Position numbers and translations under genes: made by a program. 64,000 bases of DNA from positions 1-64,000 of the forward strand of contig NZ_BAABRO010000013.1 in the NCBI RefSeq assembly GCF_039545035.1, written 5' to 3'. Below, piece after piece: positions 28,490 to 36,156 of this stretch (positions within the stretch are counted from its first letter, which is position 1; the number at the start of each line of letters is the position of its first letter). Under the pieces are notes generated by a model. That model had not been told where the DNA came from and did not search any database. It saw nothing but the letters and a program-made list of their open reading frames with translations. The DNA is from Novipirellula caenicola. GTDB taxonomy: Bacteria > Planctomycetota > Planctomycetia > Pirellulales > Pirellulaceae.

Positions 28490-29401
28490 ATGACCAAGGT
28501 CATTCTCGCCACTGATGGTTCACCCCAAGCGGATGACGCGATCGCATTCCTAAAACGATTGCCGATGCCGCGACCGGTCGACGTGGACATCGTGACGAAC
28601 GTTTTCGTACCGCTCCACAATGGTGATTTGACCGATCCTCTGTTGCGTGATTTCCGCGAACACCAAGAAGCCGAGGCCAATCAGTATTTGGAGAGATCGG
28701 AAGCGGCGCTGGATGATTTCGCGGATACCGTGACTCGAAAATTCCTGCACGGCGATATCGGGCACAGCATTGTCGAGTTCGCCGAGCAAAACGAGAGTGA
28801 TTTCATTGTCATGGGCGCGACCGGGCGTTCGGGAATCGGCCGGATTCTGTTGGGCAGCGTCAGCGACTATGTCGCCACGCATGCGACGTGCAATGTGATT
28901 GTCGCGCGGAAACCGCTGCATCAATGTTCGCAAGAAGATCCGATGAAGATCACCATCGGATACAACGATTGCGAAGGTTCCGACGAGGCAATCAGCGAGT
29001 TCACGAAACTCGACTGGACCACCACGGCCGCAATCAGTTTGCTGGGGGTGGTGCCGGTTTTTCAAGGCTTTAGCCCCGATCTGATGCCTAACATCGTGCA
29101 ATACCGTAGCGAGCAACGGGTCGCCGCGATGCGGTATTTAAAGGCGGGGCGTGAACGATTGACCAGCGAGCACACGCAATTGTCCACCGATCAAATCTCG
29201 TGCGATGTGGTCGAGACCGATCACGTCGGCAACGCGATCATCGAACGGCTCGAAGAAAACAAGAACGACGTGATTGTGATTGGCGACTCGCACCGCAGCC
29301 GGATCAGCCGCATGCTATTGGGCAGTGTGTCGCGGTTCGTGCTGCAGCATGCTCACTGCAGCATGTGGATCGCGCGAGACAAAAACGCAGTCCATGATTA
29401 A
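28490..29401 (+). CDS. Tandem universal stress protein (two UspA domains)
   Basis: 303 residues forming two UspA domains. The first ends with the ATP-binding motif GATGRSGIGRILLGSVS (G-2X-G-9X-G-S). The second has GDSHRSRISRMLLGSVS, where the second Gly is lost, so the second site may bind nucleotide poorly. Usp proteins bind ATP and help cells survive starvation and stress. AGGAAAG lies 6 bases before the ATG. The gene starts 28 bp after the E2 gene on the same strand and may be cotranscribed with it. A hairpin (29421-29441) follows the stop. Confidence 0.9.
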   Translation: MTKVILATDGSPQADDAIAFLKRLPMPRPVDVDIVTNVFVPLHNGDLTDPLLRDFREHQEAEANQYLERSEAALDDFADTVTRKFLHGDIGHSIVEFAEQNESDFIVMGATGRSGIGRILLGSVSDYVATHATCNVIVARKPLHQCSQEDPMKITIGYNDCEGSDEAISEFTKLDWTTTAAISLLGVVPVFQGFSPDLMPNIVQYRSEQRVAAMRYLKAGRERLTSEHTQLSTDQISCDVVETDHVGNAIIERLEENKNDVIVIGDSHRSRISRMLLGSVSRFVLQHAHCSMWIARDKNAVHD

Positions 29402-29420
29402 GGCTAGGGCGGTGACGTAG

Positions 29421-29441
29421 CGAAAGTCGCCAAGACTTTCG
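29421..29441 (+). repeat. Hairpin element, copy 1 (CGAAAGTC/GACTTTCG)
   Basis: A perfect 8-bp stem with a GCCAA loop, 20 bp after the Usp stop, flanked by GGCGG. It is the same element, in opposite orientation, as 31974-31994, with one compensatory base-pair change. It may act as a terminator, but no T-tract follows. Confidence 0.75.
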
Positions 29442-29478
29442 GCGGATTACGTTGCGAACCGAAACTGTTGGCGGCTAG

Positions 29479-29581
29479 TTGATTTAGTGAAGTTTCCTGC
29501 GGCAAGGGTCGTATGATGGACTTCCTAGTCCGTCAATGGTGTATTCGACGGACTAGAAAGTCCGTCGTACGACTAAATCAA
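29479..29581. repeat. Nested inverted repeat, MITE-like
   Basis: The outer arms TTGATTTAGT (29479-29488) and ACTAAATCAA (29572-29581) are perfect. The inner arms of 26 bp (29509-29534 and 29547-29572) match with 3 mismatches and include CTAGTCCGTC/GACGGACTAG. The element is about 100 bp, has no coding sequence, and sits between convergent Usp and SDR genes. Confidence 0.8.
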
Positions 29582-29617
29582 CAAGCCGTTGACGAGTTTC
29601 GCTACCTCCACATCAGC

Positions 29618-30688
29618 CTACGCGAACCGGCTCGCTCCCCACACCTCGTTGCGGCTCGGCGGTACCAAGCCAGGTTTGTCGGGGTTTTGGTAAAGCAGCG
29701 TTTTGATCATCGCTTCGGAACCCGAAAAGCCGTCGTCGCGATCGTAATGCCACCGCTCGTGGGTCGGTAACCAATCGTCCGAAAGCGGCCACGGGTCAAA
29801 CGGGTTGTAGCCAAGGTCTTGCTGCAGTTTGGACGAATCCATCGACACATCGCCGGCGCGGGGCGGCATGGGTCCGGCCTCGTGTCGCAGCGACTTGTGC
29901 AGCAGATCGGGATCGTACCCACCAATGCGATTGACGATCTGGCCTATTTGATAAAGCGTCAAACGCCGTGGTCCGCCAGCGTGATACAGCCCCGTCAGAG
30001 GCTTGTCCAACAGCGTCGCAAACAATCCGTTCATGCAATCGGTATAGGTCGGCGTCCGCACTTCGTCGGTAAACAGCGTTGCTGGTTTGTTCTGTTTGAA
30101 CCGCGATGCGATCCAATCGATTGCACCAGCGTGCTCATTAAAACTGATTCCCATCGGTAACGAGATGCGAAGCACGCATGCGTTGTCGCACCGCGAGAGC
30201 ACGACATTTTCGGCTTCGACCATCTTGGCACCGTAGACGGTCACCGGGTCGGTCGCATCTTGTTCGCTGTAGCTTCCGCCAACGCGGCCGGCGAACACCA
30301 AATCAACGGACAAGTGGATGACACGCGCATCATGCCGGATCGCTTGGGCAATCATGTTCTCGGCTCCGAGTACATTCACCCGATGCGCCATGTCGACATT
30401 CAATTCACATGATTTTAACCGACAACAACCACCAAAATTCAGCAGACTTCGGAAACCATATTCGTCCCACAACCGTGCCACGCTGTCGGCATCCTCGGCA
30501 TCACAGGCGACAATGCCGTCGCCCGAAAGCGGCCACATATTGGATTGCCGAACCCCGATCACTTGATCGCCATACAGGTCGCGAAAGTAATGGAACGCGT
30601 TGTATCCAGGCACGCCTGCGATCCCGCTGACCAGCATCGGCAGCGGCGGTGAAGCGTCGTCTTCGTAGTGGGGGTCCAGCAAATCCAT
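29618..30688 (-). CDS. SDR-type NAD(P)-dependent epimerase/reductase (RmlD-like)
   Basis: 356 residues with an extended short-chain dehydrogenase fold of the RmlD/dTDP-4-dehydrorhamnose reductase type. The N-terminal nucleotide loop is unusual (SGIAGVPGYNAFHYFR, in place of GxxGxxG). The body has VNVLGAENMIAQA, VIHLSVDLVFAG (Ser/Asp region), YGAKMVEAE (the YxxxK catalytic pair), and later LYHAGGPRRLTLYQIG, the usual end of this family. It probably acts on a nucleotide sugar or a related compound. It is divergent from the PHP gene, 96 bp apart. The substrate is not known. Confidence 0.8.
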   Translation of the reverse strand: MDLLDPHYEDDASPPLPMLVSGIAGVPGYNAFHYFRDLYGDQVIGVRQSNMWPLSGDGIVACDAEDADSVARLWDEYGFRSLLNFGGCCRLKSCELNVDMAHRVNVLGAENMIAQAIRHDARVIHLSVDLVFAGRVGGSYSEQDATDPVTVYGAKMVEAENVVLSRCDNACVLRISLPMGISFNEHAGAIDWIASRFKQNKPATLFTDEVRTPTYTDCMNGLFATLLDKPLTGLYHAGGPRRLTLYQIGQIVNRIGGYDPDLLHKSLRHEAGPMPPRAGDVSMDSSKLQQDLGYNPFDPWPLSDDWLPTHERWHYDRDDGFSGSEAMIKTLLYQNPDKPGLVPPSRNEVWGASRFA

Positions 30689-30784
30689 GAACGTTGTTTC
30701 GTCTTGTGCGTCAGATTGTAGCCAAGGGCGCCCTTGCCACTGTCGGGGAGCGACCAGTATGGTTGAAACGAAGTTTGCCTAAAA

Positions 30785-31663
30785 ATGGCGTCCGAGAACA
30801 CCCACAATGGAAATCGACGAGTCGTGACAGAGCGAATTTTATTCGAATCCCACTCCCACACCCCTTTATGCATGCACGCCGACGGCATGCCGACGGAGTA
30901 CGCCGAAGCAGCCTGGCAGCGTGGTTTGCGAGGGATCAACGTGACCTGCCACAACCCGATGCCCAATGGTTTTTCGGCGCATGTCCGGATGCGTGAAGAC
31001 CAATTCGACGAATACGTTTCGCTAGTCGAAACCACGCGAAACGAGTGGGCGGGACGCATCGACGTCCGGCTCGGATTGGAAGCCGATTACTTCGAAGGCC
31101 ACGAGGCTTACGTCGAAAAACAGCTTCGCTCGGCCGATTTCCAATTTGTGCTCGGCTCGGTCCACCCGCAGATCGGCGAGTTCCGCGAGCGCTACTGGAA
31201 CAACGATCCGCTAGAATTCCAACGCACCTACTTTCGGCTGCTCGCCCAATCCGCCGAAACCGGGCTGTTTGACTCGTTGGCTCATCCCGATTTGGTCAAA
31301 AACGTGACCGCCGACGCGTGGGACTTAGACCTGATCATCGACGATATCCGAGCCGCACTGGATCGCATCGCGGCAACCGGGGTGGGGATGGAACTGAACA
31401 CATCGGGGGTCAACAAGACCATCTCGCAAATGAATCCATGCCCCGAGATGTTGGTGGAAATGCGTCAGCGGAATATTCCGGTGACGATCGGCGCCGATGC
31501 TCACCAGCCTGAACGGGTGGCCGATGGCTACGAGACCGCGATGGAACTGCTGCAGCAGTGTGGTTACGAGAACATCAGTCTGTTCGAAGCCCGCAAACGC
31601 TACGAGGTTCCGATCACCGATGTACTGGCCAGCCTACAGTCGGCCGAGTGCAAGACGTCGTAG
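30785..31663 (+). CDS. PHP-domain phosphatase, histidinol-phosphatase (HisK/HisJ)-like
   Basis: 292 residues with a PHP metal-dependent phosphoesterase domain. ESHSHTPLCMHADG (HxH motif) is near the N-terminus. The middle has LGLEADYFEG and VLGSVHPQ, then SLAHPDLVKN, and MELNTSG with VTIGADAHQPERVA near the end: the ordered His/Glu/Asp metal ligands of the family. HisK-type histidinol-phosphate phosphatases have this layout and length, so a step in histidine synthesis is the best guess, but related PHP proteins with other substrates exist. No other his genes are nearby. The ATG at 30785 was taken; a GTG at 30824 is also possible. Confidence 0.8.
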   Translation: MASENTHNGNRRVVTERILFESHSHTPLCMHADGMPTEYAEAAWQRGLRGINVTCHNPMPNGFSAHVRMREDQFDEYVSLVETTRNEWAGRIDVRLGLEADYFEGHEAYVEKQLRSADFQFVLGSVHPQIGEFRERYWNNDPLEFQRTYFRLLAQSAETGLFDSLAHPDLVKNVTADAWDLDLIIDDIRAALDRIAATGVGMELNTSGVNKTISQMNPCPEMLVEMRQRNIPVTIGADAHQPERVADGYETAMELLQQCGYENISLFEARKRYEVPITDVLASLQSAECKTS

Positions 31664-31775
31664 GCCGCAAGCGGTTGGGATTTGGAAAATCATGATCCAA
31701 AGCATTAGCGAGAGGCTCTTGAACCAGCCCTGGTCGCTCGCCTATGCGTTTTGAAGTTGCGTTATTAGACGTTCT

Positions 31776-31913
31776 CGGGCCAAAGGCCCGGCCATTTGCT
31801 AGCCGCCCTCATTAAGTCCCAGTAAACGGCCGGACCGTTGGCCCTACAATTCATTGGTTTTCTTGGTCCCAGCCCGCTGGGCTGGGCTAGGTAAACGTCC
31901 GGGGCTTTGCCCC
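31776..31913. repeat. Cluster of short GC-rich hairpins
   Basis: Three clear stem-loops occur in 140 bp: CGGGCC/GGCCCG (31776-31790), CCCAGCCC/GGGCTGGG (31868-31886) and GGGGC/GCCCC (31901-31913). A weaker one, AACGG/CCGTT, lies between them. They occupy the 365-bp gap between the convergent PHP and lipA genes, in which I see no gene. Confidence 0.65.
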
Positions 31914-31973
31914 TCAATACAGACGCGCAACATCAAAACTCACGCGTCGGGCGAGGATTGCCATGTGAACCGC

Positions 31974-31994
31974 CGAAACTCTTGGCGAGTTTCG
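31974..31994 (-). repeat. Hairpin element, copy 2 (CGAAACTC/GAGTTTCG)
   Basis: A perfect 8-bp stem with a TTGGC loop, about 35 bp beyond the lipA stop. Read on the minus strand it is the same as the 29421 element (loop GCCAA, flank GGCGG), except that one stem pair is C-G instead of G-C. It may terminate lipA. Confidence 0.75.
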
Positions 31995-32028
31995 CGACGA
32001 TGAATGGATACAGCCAGTTTCGCTACGG

Positions 32029-32949
32029 TTAAACGGCCGTTTCGGCCATGTCGCGGGCGTGATAGCTACTGCGAACGAATGGGCCGCTGGCGACTTTCTT
32101 GAATCCCATGCCACGAGCGATTTCGCCCAGCTCGTCAAATTCTTCTGGCGGAACGTAACGGACCACGGGCAGGTATTTTTCGCCGGGCTGCAGGTATTGG
32201 CCGAGCGTCAAAAAGTCGACGTCGTGCTCGCGAAGATCCGCCAACGCGTCGATCAATTCGGCTCGTTCTTCGCCCAATCCCAGCATCAAACCGCTCTTGG
32301 TGCGAACGCTGGAGTCGTATTTCTTGACATCCAACATCATCTGCAGCGTCCACGCATAATCGCTCTTCGGCCCTCGCACGCGGCGGTACAACCGAGGAAC
32401 GGTTTCCATGTTGTGGTTGAAAACATCGGGTCGAGCTTCGATCACGCGAGCCAATGACGGTTTGCAGTGAACAAAGTCGGGGGTCAGCACTTCGGTCGTC
32501 GCGCCGGTGCGTTCTCGCACGGCGACGACACAGCGGTAGAAGTGGTCGGCCCCGCCATCGGGCAGATCGTCACGCGTCACACTGGTGATCACGACGTGCT
32601 TAAGCCCCAACCGCGCCGCGGCTTCGGCCAAACGCTCTGGTTCGTCGGACTCGGGCAATTCCGGTGGCCGACCGCGGTGAACGGCACAAAATCCACAGGG
32701 CCGGGTGCAAACGGCTCCCAGAATCATGAATGTCGCGGTTTGCTGGCTATAGCATTCCATACGATTCGGGCATTTGGCGTTATCACAAACCGTTTCCAGT
32801 TTCAATTCTTCCAACAATCCTGCCGTCATGTGGTTGGAATTGCTGCGAGGAATCGGGCGTTTCAGCCAGCGAGGCAACCGCCCCGATGCACTGACTTCGG
32901 CACCTTCAGGAATTTCAGGATCAGAAACGACAGGTAAGCGAAATGCCAT
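32029..32949 (-). CDS. lipA: Lipoyl synthase
   Basis: 306 residues from the ATG at 32949 (MAFRLPVVSDPEI), the normal LipA length. The open frame runs 180 codons further upstream, but that part overlaps smpB on the other strand and looks random. LipA is a radical SAM enzyme that inserts two sulphurs into octanoyl chains on E2 and H proteins. The auxiliary cluster motif CDNAKCPNRMEC (CX4CX5C) and the radical SAM motif CTRPCGFC (CX3CX2C) are both intact. ITSVTRDDLPDGGADHF and KSGLMLGLGE are LipA landmarks. It is divergent from smpB, about 200 bp apart. It would modify the E2 protein encoded at 27127. Confidence 0.96.
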   Translation of the reverse strand: MAFRLPVVSDPEIPEGAEVSASGRLPRWLKRPIPRSNSNHMTAGLLEELKLETVCDNAKCPNRMECYSQQTATFMILGAVCTRPCGFCAVHRGRPPELPESDEPERLAEAAARLGLKHVVITSVTRDDLPDGGADHFYRCVVAVRERTGATTEVLTPDFVHCKPSLARVIEARPDVFNHNMETVPRLYRRVRGPKSDYAWTLQMMLDVKKYDSSVRTKSGLMLGLGEERAELIDALADLREHDVDFLTLGQYLQPGEKYLPVVRYVPPEEFDELGEIARGMGFKKVASGPFVRSSYHARDMAETAV

Positions 32950-33150
32950 GGACGTAGGGGGATCGGTGGAACGAATGAACCAAATCGAGTTATCGTTCGC
33001 ATTGTAGTAGACGACGGGCGATTGGTCACGCGAGGTAGGCTGATTCAGCGTGCTTAAAATCCCGCCGTTTTGCAGGAAAACGATACACCCCCTGGATAAT
33101 CGATGCCCCGCTGCGCTAAGTCGCAGCTTGGCGGTACAATTCGCCTCGTT

Positions 33151-33654
33151 ATGGCAAAAAACAAGAAAACGAAAAAAAAGGCTGCGGGAAAAAAATCCGA
33201 GCCATCGATGACGATCGTGACCGAGAATCGCAAGGCGAAACATCGCTACGAGATCCTCGATTCGGTCGAGTGTGGACTGATGCTGATCGGCAGCGAAGTG
33301 AAGTCGATGCGGGATGGCAAAATGTCGCTCGACGAAGCCTATATCCGCGTGAAAGACAACGAACTGTGGCTGATCGGCAGCGACATTGCTCATTACAAGA
33401 ACGCGGGGATGTGGAACCATGATCCCCGCCGACCACGCAAACTGCTCGTTCACGCCCGCGAATATGACAAGTTCGCCGGACGAGCCCACGAGCGGGGGCT
33501 GACCCTGATTCCGCTGCGGGTCTATTTCAATTCGCGTGGCATCGCCAAATGTGTGATGGGATTGGTCAAAGGAAAGAAACTACATGACAAACGCGAAGCC
33601 CTGAAAAAGCGAGATAGTGACCGCGGATTGCAACGGGCCATGAGGCGAGGTTAA
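33151..33654 (+). CDS. smpB: SsrA-binding protein SmpB
   Basis: 167 residues from the ATG at 33151 (MAKNKKTKKK); the 16 codons before it are not family-like. SmpB carries tmRNA to stalled ribosomes in trans-translation. Landmarks are AKHRYEILDSVECGLMLIGSEVKS, KDNELWLIGSDIAHY, HDPRRPRKLLVHAREYDKFAG, TLIPLRVYFNSRGIAKC and the basic tail KKLHDKREALKKRDSDRGLQ. The Lys-rich N-terminal 25 residues are longer than usual. No tmRNA gene was seen in the window. Confidence 0.96.
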   Translation: MAKNKKTKKKAAGKKSEPSMTIVTENRKAKHRYEILDSVECGLMLIGSEVKSMRDGKMSLDEAYIRVKDNELWLIGSDIAHYKNAGMWNHDPRRPRKLLVHAREYDKFAGRAHERGLTLIPLRVYFNSRGIAKCVMGLVKGKKLHDKREALKKRDSDRGLQRAMRRG

Positions 33655-33874
33655 GCGAGATGACGACTGGAGTGGCAATCGAGTCATCAAGACATTCGCT
33701 TCCGTCACCTCCCCCCACCGAATCTGCTCGTAGAAACTCCGCCCCCCAACGATTTGCCTTTCTTTGAGCAAACCTATCCTCGTCGCACGCAAAACGATGT
33801 CCCATCACTTGCGATGGGACAAAGAAAAGTGAACACGATTTTTCAATACCTGATACGTCCTCAATAAAGCCACT

Positions 33875-34567
33875 ATGTCAAACGCTGATATGACGCTGCG
33901 GATCGCGGATCTGACCAAAACATTTGACCAACCCGGCGGCGGTCGATTGACGGTGCTGGATGTCCCTCAATTTGAAATCGCCGCGGGCGAACAAGTCGCC
34001 TTGATCGGCGAAAGCGGCGGTGGGAAAACCACCCTGTTGCATCTGATCGCGGGGTTATTGATTCCCGATTCCGGTTCCATTCGCGTTGCAGGGACCGAAC
34101 TGACACGACTGAGCGAACAAGGGCGTGACCGTTTTCGCGCCTCGACAATCGGTTACGTCTTCCAGACCTTTAATCTGCTGCCCGCGTTTACGGCGATTGA
34201 AAACGTGCGACTAGGCATGACCTTTGGACATGGCAATACCGATTCAGGGCGTGCCAAGGATTTGTTGGACCGCGTCGGGCTTGCCGATCGCGCCCATTAT
34301 CGTCCAAGTCAATTGAGTGTTGGCCAGCAGCAGCGAGTCGCAATCGCTCGTTCGTTGGCCGGTAAACCACGGCTATTGCTGTGTGACGAACCGACTGCGA
34401 ATGTGGATCCTGTCAGCGCCGAAAACGTATTGGATTTGATTCGCACTTCCTGTAGCGAGGAAAACATTGCGATGTTGATGGTCACCCACAGCATGCATGT
34501 GGCCGAGCGTTTTGACCGAGTCGACAAGCTCGAACAGATCAACCGAGCCTTTGTTACCAGCCAATAG
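33875..34567 (+). CDS. ABC transporter ATP-binding protein (LolD/MacB type)
   Basis: 230 residues, a complete ABC ATPase. Walker A is GESGGGKTT, the Q-loop is in YVFQTFNLLPAFTAIENV, the signature is LSVGQQQRVAIAR, Walker B is RLLLCDEPTANVD, and the switch His is in LMVTHSMHVAE. The length and the FNLLPAFTAIENV stretch are typical of LolD/MacB/FtsE-like ATPases that pair with FtsX-type permeases. The permease follows 65 bp downstream in the same direction. Confidence 0.93.
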   Translation: MSNADMTLRIADLTKTFDQPGGGRLTVLDVPQFEIAAGEQVALIGESGGGKTTLLHLIAGLLIPDSGSIRVAGTELTRLSEQGRDRFRASTIGYVFQTFNLLPAFTAIENVRLGMTFGHGNTDSGRAKDLLDRVGLADRAHYRPSQLSVGQQQRVAIARSLAGKPRLLLCDEPTANVDPVSAENVLDLIRTSCSEENIAMLMVTHSMHVAERFDRVDKLEQINRAFVTSQ

Positions 34568-34632
34568 TCGATTGATCAGCCAATCGCTCAACAATCGCCT
34601 CCTCGAGACCTACCTCAAAGAAACACAGACGC

Positions 34633-35997
34633 ATGTCCTTGATCCAAATTGCCTGGCGTAATTTTTGCCATCGCTCTCTATCCAGTGTCTTGACCACGTT
34701 GTCATTGGCTCTGGGGGTTGGTTTAGTGGTGTTGGTGTTGTCCATTTTCGGCATCATCAGCGAAGCGTTCACTCGCAATGCATCGGTCGGTTACAACTTA
34801 GTCGTTGGCCCCAAAGGCAGTGCGTTGCAGTTGACGCTCAACAGCGTCTATTACTTGAGTCAACCGATCGAGAATCTGCCGTTTACCGAATACATGGAGT
34901 TCTTCGGCAAAGCCGAACGTGCCGAGATGGTCCGCCGCTATGGTGGCGATCCTGCACTCGGGGAGCGTGATGGAATTTATGCCGGCTACATGGCGGGCGG
35001 CTACGCGATTCCGTTGGCACTAGGAGATTACTACGGCGAATTTCGTGTCGTTGGTACGATTCCCGATTTCTTTGAAAAACTACGTCATGGCCCCGATGTC
35101 GACGAACCTTTTTCGTTCGCCGAAGGCCGAGCGTTGCAGGAACACAGTGCCGAAAACGGCTACTTCGAAGCGGTGCTGGGGTCGCGTGTGGCCAGCGAAA
35201 TGGGCAAACACGCCGGCGACGAATTCTTTCCAACACACGGCGATCCCGAAGGTGAAGGACACGGGCAGGGTTTCAAAATCGTCGGCATTCTCGAGCCGAC
35301 GGGGACTCCCAATGACCGCGCTGCGTTCGTGAATCTCGAAGGATTCTACTTGCTCGACAACCATGCCAAACCACTTAAGGGGGACGAGATCATCGAGGAG
35401 CCCGTGGATTGGCAACAGCGTGACCCTGAACACAAACCGCTGGTGATCCCGCAACGCGAAGTGACATCAATCTTGATTCGCAACGGCAATCTGATGTTTG
35501 CGCCGGGGATGCAGAACGCGATCAACGAGGGGTTGCAGTCGCAAGCGGCCGCTCCGGTCGGCGAGATCGCCAAATTGATGACGGCGATTGTCGGTCCGCT
35601 ACTCAAAGCATTGTTGGCGATCACGTTGATCACCAGCGTGGTGGCTGCGGTCGGTGTCTTGGTTGCGATTTACAACTCGATGAATGACCGGCGTCGTGAC
35701 ATTGCCGTGATGCGGGCTCTGGGGGCACGTCGCGAAACCGTGACCGTCATCATTCTGGCCGAAAGTTTGATCATTGCCTTGGTCGGCGGAACGCTCGGAT
35801 GGTTCCTCGCTCACTTTGCGATCTGGAGTTCGAGCGGTTACATCGAAGCCCAAACCGGCGTGCGAGTCGGATTCTTCACCACCAGCACCTACGAAATCGC
35901 GGTGCTGCCGCTGGTGATCGTGCTGGCGTTGTTTGCCGGATTTTTGCCGGCGTGGAGTGCCTATCGCACCGACGTCGGTTCGAATTTGTCGGCCTAA
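34633..35997 (+). CDS. FtsX-type ABC transporter permease
   Basis: 454 residues. One membrane helix near the N-terminus (LTTLSLALGVGLVVLVLSIFG) is followed by a roughly 270-residue extracytoplasmic (MacB_PCD-like) domain. Three C-terminal helices follow, around LLAITLITSVVAAVGVLVAIY, VTVIILAESLIIALVGGTLGW and IAVLPLVIVLALFAGFLPAW, with the coupling segment MNDRRRDIAVMRALGARRETV between the first two. This is the FtsX/LolE/MacB permease layout. With the upstream ATPase it should form a mechanotransmitting or lipoprotein-type ABC complex. No membrane-fusion protein or TolC-like gene is adjacent, so the substrate is unknown. Confidence 0.9.
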   Translation: MSLIQIAWRNFCHRSLSSVLTTLSLALGVGLVVLVLSIFGIISEAFTRNASVGYNLVVGPKGSALQLTLNSVYYLSQPIENLPFTEYMEFFGKAERAEMVRRYGGDPALGERDGIYAGYMAGGYAIPLALGDYYGEFRVVGTIPDFFEKLRHGPDVDEPFSFAEGRALQEHSAENGYFEAVLGSRVASEMGKHAGDEFFPTHGDPEGEGHGQGFKIVGILEPTGTPNDRAAFVNLEGFYLLDNHAKPLKGDEIIEEPVDWQQRDPEHKPLVIPQREVTSILIRNGNLMFAPGMQNAINEGLQSQAAAPVGEIAKLMTAIVGPLLKALLAITLITSVVAAVGVLVAIYNSMNDRRRDIAVMRALGARRETVTVIILAESLIIALVGGTLGWFLAHFAIWSSSGYIEAQTGVRVGFFTTSTYEIAVLPLVIVLALFAGFLPAWSAYRTDVGSNLSA

Positions 35998-36008
35998 GAT
36001 GCGGTTTT

Positions 36009-36030
36009 GCGTTGCCGCCGGTGGCAACGC
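36009..36030 (+). terminator. Hairpin after the FtsX-type permease
   Basis: Stem GCGTTGCC (36009-36016) and GGCAACGC (36023-36030) with a 6-nt loop, just beyond the permease stop. There is no T-tract, so it is only a candidate terminator for the ABC operon. Confidence 0.45.
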
Positions 36031-36092
36031 GGTGATGCAATTTGAGGTAGCGTCCCATTTGCCGTAGCCACCTTCGCCAGATGGTGGTGACT

Positions 36093-36118
36093 CGCGTTCG
36101 CGTCGCAACACGAACGCG
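36093..36118. repeat. Inverted repeat CGCGTTCG/CGAACGCG
   Basis: Perfect 8-bp arms around a 10-nt centre, in the gap between the convergent permease and giant kinase genes. It may help terminate either transcript or be another of the intergenic palindromes of this genome. Confidence 0.55.
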
Positions 36119-36156
36119 TTGGTACCTTACGCCGGTCCACGCTCTGACGAGCGCAG

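Noticed and set aside
32950-33489. 180-codon upstream extension of the lipA frame
   Set aside because: LipA of normal length starts at 32949; the extension lies over smpB on the other strand and has no family sequence.
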